This document shows, in pieces, positions 6,509 through 10,368 of a DNA stretch of 10,368 nt (position 1 is its first letter; every line of letters begins with the position of its first letter). The translations under genes and the position numbers were made by a program. The stretch comes from an uncultured Verrucomicrobia subdivision 3 bacterium. GTDB lineage: Bacteria; Verrucomicrobiota; Verrucomicrobiae; Limisphaerales; CAMLLE01. The notes below the pieces were generated by a model. The model had not been told where the DNA came from and made no database searches. It saw nothing but the letters and a program-made list of their open reading frames with translations. The stretch is from positions 1 through 10,368 of the forward strand of contig CAMLLE010000056.1 of assembly GCA_946480555.1 (NCBI GenBank), read 5' to 3'.

Positions 6509-8076
6509 AGATCATCGAACCCAACCTTGGCCCGTCCATGGCACACCAAGAATTCGCCCATCCCTGGGTTCCGGACCTGGGCGATGGCACTTATCGGAAT
6601 CCGGTTCTTCACGCCGATTACTCCGATCCGGACGTGATCCGGCATGGCGACAATTTTTACCTCACGGCTTCCAGTTTCAACTGCACGCCCGGTCTGCCGC
6701 TTCTGCATTCACGCGATCTGGTGAACTGGACGTTGATCGGCCATGCGCTGAAGAACGTTCCCGGCGAACACTACCGGCAAGTTCAACCGGGCTGGGGCGT
6801 GTGGGCTCCGTCCATTCGCTTTCACGCCGGGAAGTTCTGGATCTTCTTCTCCACGCCGGACGAAGGAATCTACTTCGTCACCGCTCACGATCCTCGCGGG
6901 CCCTGGTCTGAGCCGCACCTCGTTCAAGCCGGCAAGGGCTTGATCGATCCTTGCCCGCATTGGGACGATGACGGGAACGCGTACCTCGTTCACGCCTATG
7001 CCGGATCGCGCGCCGGCATCAAGCATCGTTTGCGCGTCCGCCCCATGGCGCCTGACGGCCTGCGGCTTCTCGGCGAAGGCGAGATTGTCTTTCACAAGCC
7101 GGACGAGCACCCGACGCTGGAAGGTCCGAAGTTTCTGAAACGCGACGGCTGGTATTACATCTTCGCACCAGCGGGCGGGGTTGCGACTGGCTGGCAACTC
7201 GCCTTGCGCTCCCGAAACATTTACGGCCCGTACGAGGAAAGGATCATTCTCGAAACGGGAGGTACGCAAATCAACGGCCCGCATCAGGGTGCAATGATCG
7301 ACACGCCGGGCGGCGATTGGTGGTTCATGCATTTCCAGGATGCCGGTATTTACGGTCGCATCATTCATTTGCAGCCTGTCACGTGGAAGGACGGCTGGCC
7401 GCAAGCAGGGCAGGATTTCGATGGGAATGGCATAGGCGAACCGGTGACGCGGTTTGCGAAACCAGCCGTGGGCACCCGCCAGCCGGTTTCTATTCCTGCC
7501 AGCAGCGACGAATTCGATCAACCCCGGCTCGGGTTTCAATGGCAATGGCTGGCGAACCACTCGGAAGATTGGTGCTCGCTCACCGCGCGGCCCGGCTGGC
7601 TGCGGCTCATCGGCCAGCGCAACGCCGTCGCCGAACTGTCGCAGACGCCGAATCTGTTGCTGCAAAAGCTTCCCGCGAGAACGTTCGAAGCCGAGACGCT
7701 GCTGGAAATTTCCGGCGGTCAAACCGGTGACGAAGCGGGCCTTGTAATAGCGGGAAAATCCACCGTGGCGCTTTCACTCCGAACCTCCGGCGCGTCGCAG
7801 CATCTGGTTTTGCGAACTGACCGAACCGACCACGTCGTGGTGGCGGAGGCGCCGTCGCGAATTCGTTTGCGAGCATCGTTCTCTGACGGCGGTTTGGTGA
7901 GCTTTGCGTATGCGACGGTGGATGGTTTCATCCCGATTTCTCAAACGTTTCAAGCCATCGCCGGCGTTTGGATCGGAGCGAAAATTGGGATCTATTGCCT
8001 GGGCAATTCCAGCGGCAGTTCAGCAGTCGCGGATTTCGACTTCTTTCGTTTCGCCGAGCCGGAAGGATTCAGATGA
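6505..8076 (+). CDS. GH43 glycoside hydrolase (arabinofuranosidase/xylosidase type), no signal peptide
   Basis: A 523-aa glycoside hydrolase family 43 protein. The five-bladed beta-propeller domain spans about 28-325. The likely catalytic base is D41 in YSDPDVIR, the pKa-modulating acid D148 in GLIDPCPHWDDDG, and the general acid E206 in LEGPKF; H260 in NGPHQGA is the conserved central histidine. From about 333 (SSDEFD) to the end is a beta-sandwich C-terminal domain of the kind in GH43 beta-xylosidases. Family knowledge predicts removal of alpha-L-arabinofuranosyl or beta-D-xylosyl units; the exact linkage cannot be read from sequence, and the NPVLHADYSDPDV style suggests a subfamily-12-like enzyme (tentative). 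The N-terminus has no hydrophobic signal, so the enzyme looks cytoplasmic and would act on imported oligosaccharides. The ATG at 6505 overlaps the transporter stop (ATGA) and has a good GGGAGG. This frame continues open upstream to 5623, but that extension overlaps the transporter and is not real coding. Confidence 0.9.
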   Translation: MKIIEPNLGPSMAHQEFAHPWVPDLGDGTYRNPVLHADYSDPDVIRHGDNFYLTASSFNCTPGLPLLHSRDLVNWTLIGHALKNVPGEHYRQVQPGWGVWAPSIRFHAGKFWIFFSTPDEGIYFVTAHDPRGPWSEPHLVQAGKGLIDPCPHWDDDGNAYLVHAYAGSRAGIKHRLRVRPMAPDGLRLLGEGEIVFHKPDEHPTLEGPKFLKRDGWYYIFAPAGGVATGWQLALRSRNIYGPYEERIILETGGTQINGPHQGAMIDTPGGDWWFMHFQDAGIYGRIIHLQPVTWKDGWPQAGQDFDGNGIGEPVTRFAKPAVGTRQPVSIPASSDEFDQPRLGFQWQWLANHSEDWCSLTARPGWLRLIGQRNAVAELSQTPNLLLQKLPARTFEAETLLEISGGQTGDEAGLVIAGKSTVALSLRTSGASQHLVLRTDRTDHVVVAEAPSRIRLRASFSDGGLVSFAYATVDGFIPISQTFQAIAGVWIGAKIGIYCLGNSSGSSAVADFDFFRFAEPEGFR

Positions 8077-8080
8077 CCAT

Positions 8081-8104
8081 GGGGTGGAGCGTCAGCTCCA
8101 CCCC
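8081..8104. terminator. Perfect 10-bp palindromic hairpin between convergent genes
   Basis: GGGGTGGAGC (8081-8090) and GCTCCACCCC (8095-8104) form a perfect 10-base-pair stem with a GTCA loop, five bases past the GH43 stop and 41 bases past the stop of the convergent hydrolase. Position and symmetry suggest a shared bidirectional terminator or an RNA-stabilising 3' hairpin. No T-tract follows on either strand, so it is not a textbook intrinsic terminator. A dispersed palindromic repeat unit is an alternative. Confidence 0.6.
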
Positions 8105-8144
8105 GCCAAACAAGAGCAGGCTGCGCTGTCGCTTTCCGGGAAAT

Positions 8145-10025
8145 TCACGGTTTTGGCATGTGCGACAGCACTTCGGGAATGTCGCTAATGGTCAGGATGC
8201 CGAGGTAATCCGGGCCGAAGCGATGCGATGATGGCAGGTCGCTAAACTCCACCTTGCGAACGTTTGGTTCGAATAACGCCGCGTAAAGGGAGTTCACCGC
8301 CATGTCGCCATGGGCCATCAACGTAATCTTCCCGCGATCATCTTCGCGCACGGCATGCAGCGTCTGAATCGCGCGGCGAACATCCCAGACGCGCATCCCA
8401 TCCCGCGTCTTGCCAAGCAACATGAATCGCCGGCGAATCTTCGTTTGCGCCTTCTCATCGCCAGGCCAGAAATCCGCGCCCAATCCGCGCGGCGCGAAGA
8501 AAGCCACCGGCCCGCGCTGGAGCGCACTTTCAATCGCAGTTGTCCCTGCAGCCGTTCCCGAGAACCAGTTTGTCCAGGCACCCCAATCCGGCTGGTCCAG
8601 AACCGCGAACGTGACCGCTGCCTCGCGTCCGCTGTTGGTTCGTTCAACGAGGAACAACTCGAGTTGCACGTGGGCTTCGCTTTGAAACTTCCAGATGCGG
8701 AATTGAAATTCGTCGCGAACAAATCTGCTCTTCAGTTCGGGTTGCAGCGGCAGTTCATCGACCGGCCACCCGGAGAAGGGCCGTTCGCGCAGGGCGGCCC
8801 TAAGTTCGTCGGCGGAACGCTGCACCGCGGGTGCCAGCGGAACGAAGCTGTCCGCGATGTTCGTGTTGATCGCGTTGGACGGCAGCGTTTCGAAGACTTT
8901 CAAATCCGCGGCCTCGAAGAATCGTTTTGCCGCCGTTTCAACCGGCGTTGCAACACCTTTCAAATGCCGGTTGAACCAGCGCATCGCGGCGAGCTGCAGC
9001 TCTGGAACTTCATCGTGTCCGCCCGGCGCGATGGCCAGGCCGAGTGAGCTGATCGCGTTGTGCAGCTGGTAGATGCGCCGAACCTGTTCGTGGATGCGCA
9101 GGGTGTTCGGCAGGTTGAAAAGCCGGTCGTTGTCGGTGGCGCCGATCAGGAGCGGGCGCGGCGCGGCCAGCGCGGCCACCTGCGGGAAATCCCAGCGATG
9201 GTAGTTCACGAAGAAGTTGCAATCGCAATGGCTGTCCATCACCGGATCAAGCGCGTGGCTGCGCGCGTCGGCCATCCCGGCCAGCGGCGCGGCGGCTTTG
9301 ATGCGATCATCCAGCGCGGTAATCATCCAGCTGTAAGCGCCCCCACCCGAATGGCCCGTGATGCCGAAGCGATTGGTGTCCACTTCCGGACGCGTGGTGA
9401 GGTAATCGAGCGCGCGCATCCCAAACCACGCTTCCACTCCGGCCGGTGTGTAGCCTCGCGAATTCCACCACCACAAACCGCGGTCGCGCGTGCCGGTGTG
9501 AATGCCGGGGATTTCACCCGAGAGCACCGTGTCGAGCACCAGGCAGACGTAACCGTTCTGCGCATACCACGCGCCATCCGCCTGATACGCCGCCTTGTTT
9601 CCATAACTGATGCCGTTGGTGAAAACGCGCCAATGGCCGCATGCGTACAGAATCGTTGGCGCGGGCTCCTTCAGCCGTTTCGGAATGAACAGCGCAGCGG
9701 TGCAATACAGCCCGGGCAAAGCCTGAAAATGCAGTTTCTCAACCGTGAACGCGTCGTGGTCCAGCTTGCCCGTGATCGTCGCCTTTAGATCCGTCCGTTT
9801 TGGCAGCGGCAGCAGCCCGAGCATTTCTTGAAGCTGACGCCGGTATTCCGCCCGTTTCGAGTTCCAGTCATCGAGCGTCTGCACTTCCACCAGGCAGGCG
9901 CGCGAGAGTTTCAATGTCTCGGATTCGAGATAACGCTGGAACTGTTCGTTGCCGAGCGGCTGGGATGAGGCAGCTACGGCGCTGGCGAGGGAAATGAGAA
10001 TCGCTGAAATGAACCGCGGCTTCAT
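8145..10025 (-). CDS. Exported alpha/beta-hydrolase (acetylxylan-esterase-like) with degenerate second hydrolase domain
   Basis: A 626-aa protein with a signal peptide (MKPRF, hydrophobic core, cleavage near AVA-AS at 18-21). The first hydrolase domain (about 95-357) has the nucleophile elbow GHSGGG with S226, a strand-turn Asp in GATDNDRLF (D298 or D300), and H337 in GGHDE, a complete Ser-Asp-His triad. Homologues are usually annotated as acetylxylan esterases or prolyl-oligopeptidase-type hydrolases; an ester substrate on plant polysaccharide fits the context but is inferred. Residues about 440-626 read as a second hydrolase half: WDVRRAIQTL (547-556) resembles AWFGMRALDYL (199-209), and LMAHGDMA (569-576) sits where the elbow should be, with Ser replaced. 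It ends before a second Asp or His could occur, so this part is probably structural. The ATG at 10025 is chosen because it begins the signal peptide; the frame extends 52 codons further upstream with no secretory character. Convergent with GH43, so regulated separately. Confidence 0.83.
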   Translation of the reverse strand: MKPRFISAILISLASAVAASSQPLGNEQFQRYLESETLKLSRACLVEVQTLDDWNSKRAEYRRQLQEMLGLLPLPKRTDLKATITGKLDHDAFTVEKLHFQALPGLYCTAALFIPKRLKEPAPTILYACGHWRVFTNGISYGNKAAYQADGAWYAQNGYVCLVLDTVLSGEIPGIHTGTRDRGLWWWNSRGYTPAGVEAWFGMRALDYLTTRPEVDTNRFGITGHSGGGAYSWMITALDDRIKAAAPLAGMADARSHALDPVMDSHCDCNFFVNYHRWDFPQVAALAAPRPLLIGATDNDRLFNLPNTLRIHEQVRRIYQLHNAISSLGLAIAPGGHDEVPELQLAAMRWFNRHLKGVATPVETAAKRFFEAADLKVFETLPSNAINTNIADSFVPLAPAVQRSADELRAALRERPFSGWPVDELPLQPELKSRFVRDEFQFRIWKFQSEAHVQLELFLVERTNSGREAAVTFAVLDQPDWGAWTNWFSGTAAGTTAIESALQRGPVAFFAPRGLGADFWPGDEKAQTKIRRRFMLLGKTRDGMRVWDVRRAIQTLHAVREDDRGKITLMAHGDMAVNSLYAALFEPNVRKVEFSDLPSSHRFGPDYLGILTISDIPEVLSHMPKP

Positions 10026-10041
10026 GTGCGCAGCATGGGAA

Positions 10042-10055
10042 GCGGTTGAAACCGC
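10042..10055. repeat. Inverted repeat GCGGTT-GA-AACCGC upstream of the hydrolase gene
   Basis: A perfect 6-base inverted repeat with a 2-base centre lies 17 bases upstream of the hydrolase start codon. Its size and TGAAACCG-type core resemble LacI-family operators, so repressor binding is possible. I found no second copy near the GH28 operon, so a shared regulon is not supported by this motif. Confidence 0.28.
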
Positions 10056-10184
10056 GGCAAGTGTTTTGGGCCTGGACGGTTCAGTTCGAAGTGTCGCTGT
10101 GTCAGCTGATCGATGCGCAGCCCGGGCGAACCAGCGATTCCACGTCCCGCATTTTCCATCGGAAACACCCCAGCCGCCCATCGC

Positions 10185-10212
10185 TTGACACGTTGGGCTT
10201 CAATCCTATAGT
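10185..10212 (+). promoter_or_regulatory. Sigma-70-type promoter for the aminomutase gene
   Basis: A perfect -35 box TTGACA (10185-10190) and a -10 box TATAGT (10207-10212, five of six consensus bases) are separated by 16 bases. Transcription would begin near 10218-10220, giving a leader of under 20 bases before the ATG at 10236. The leader is A-rich and lacks a Shine-Dalgarno. It is the only near-consensus promoter I can see in the window and suggests constitutive expression. Confidence 0.75.
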
Positions 10213-10235
10213 GCGCTAAATTGTAACGAAACCAA

Positions 10236-10368
10236 ATGCACAGCGAACCATCACGGGATCGGGAGGAGCCGCCAGCGGGTCACCCATTTCAATCGCTTAA
10301 ACAATTTCAATCCGCCGGTCGCGGCTTCTGGGAGGATGTCTCCGATTCCGATTGGAACGACTGGCGTT
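10236..10368 (+). CDS. kamA: Lysine 2,3-aminomutase/KamA-family radical SAM protein (N-terminal fragment)
   Basis: The first 44 codons of a gene that runs off the window. The segment FWEDVSDSDWNDWR (31-44) matches the characteristic start of lysine 2,3-aminomutase-family proteins, in which a W..V...DWNDWRWQ motif precedes the radical SAM domain. Members convert L-lysine to beta-lysine using an iron-sulfur cluster, SAM and PLP; relatives include the EF-P-modifying EpmB and glutamate 2,3-aminomutase. The cluster cysteines and PLP lysine lie beyond the window, so the exact member cannot be decided. The ATG at 10236 sits just downstream of a strong promoter, and the first 30 residues are a charged, poorly conserved lead-in. 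It is divergent from the hydrolase gene, with a 210-base gap. Confidence 0.75.
   Translation, partial: MHSEPSRDREEPPAGHPFQSLKQFQSAGRGFWEDVSDSDWNDWR

Noticed and set aside
6709..7722. 337-codon minus-strand frame opposite GH43
   Set aside because: The composition is that of an antisense shadow, and the GH43 frame carries complete catalytic motifs.
10026..10181. 52-codon N-terminal extension of the hydrolase
   Set aside because: The extension shows no secretory or conserved features. A proper signal peptide begins at the ATG ending at 10025, and the region holds intergenic elements.

Overview
The window looks like chromosomal DNA from a GC-rich, Gram-negative saccharolytic bacterium, most likely a Verrucomicrobiota member of the Limisphaerales/Pedosphaerales kind. 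That placement is inference. It rests on the gene mix (XylR-type AraC regulator beside CAZymes, ExuT-like MFS permease, large exported alpha/beta-hydrolase, KamA-type aminomutase), the protein style, and the scarcity of Shine-Dalgarno sequences before most starts. No rRNA, tRNA, CRISPR array, transposase or phage gene is visible.

Layout. Positions 1-62 hold the last codons of an unidentified + strand gene. 240-833 (+) is pgsA, a membrane CDP-alcohol phosphatidyltransferase. 857-2098 (-) is an AI-2E/PerM-family membrane protein convergent with pgsA. 2235-3386 (-) is a XylR-like regulator (sugar-binding-protein fold plus AraC HTH). It is divergent from a tightly packed + strand operon at 3612-8076: a secreted GH28 polygalacturonase-type enzyme, an ExuT/ACS-type MFS transporter, and a GH43 glycosidase. 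The three genes are joined by two ATGA start/stop overlaps. A perfect palindromic hairpin at 8081-8104 separates this operon from a convergent, exported alpha/beta-hydrolase (8145-10025, -). Its C-terminal part resembles a second hydrolase fold with a lost nucleophile. Finally, a near-consensus sigma-70-type promoter (10185-10212) drives the start of a lysine 2,3-aminomutase-family gene (10236 to the window end).

How the genes may work together. The regulator and the three-gene operon form a compact pectin or galacturonide utilisation locus without SusC/SusD. The exported GH28 would release galacturonate-type sugars, the MFS permease would import them across the inner membrane, and the GH43 enzyme, which has no visible signal peptide, would act in the cytoplasm on arabinosyl- or xylosyl-decorated products. 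The XylR-like protein is the obvious candidate to sense a sugar product and control the divergent promoter region. The hydrolase could remove ester groups from pectin or xylan, but its orientation makes membership in the locus uncertain. pgsA, the PerM homologue and the aminomutase look like unrelated neighbours. I see no clearly new defence or mobile system. The most notable oddities are the degenerate second hydrolase domain, an apparent insertion in the transporter, and the predicted compartment split between the two glycosidases.
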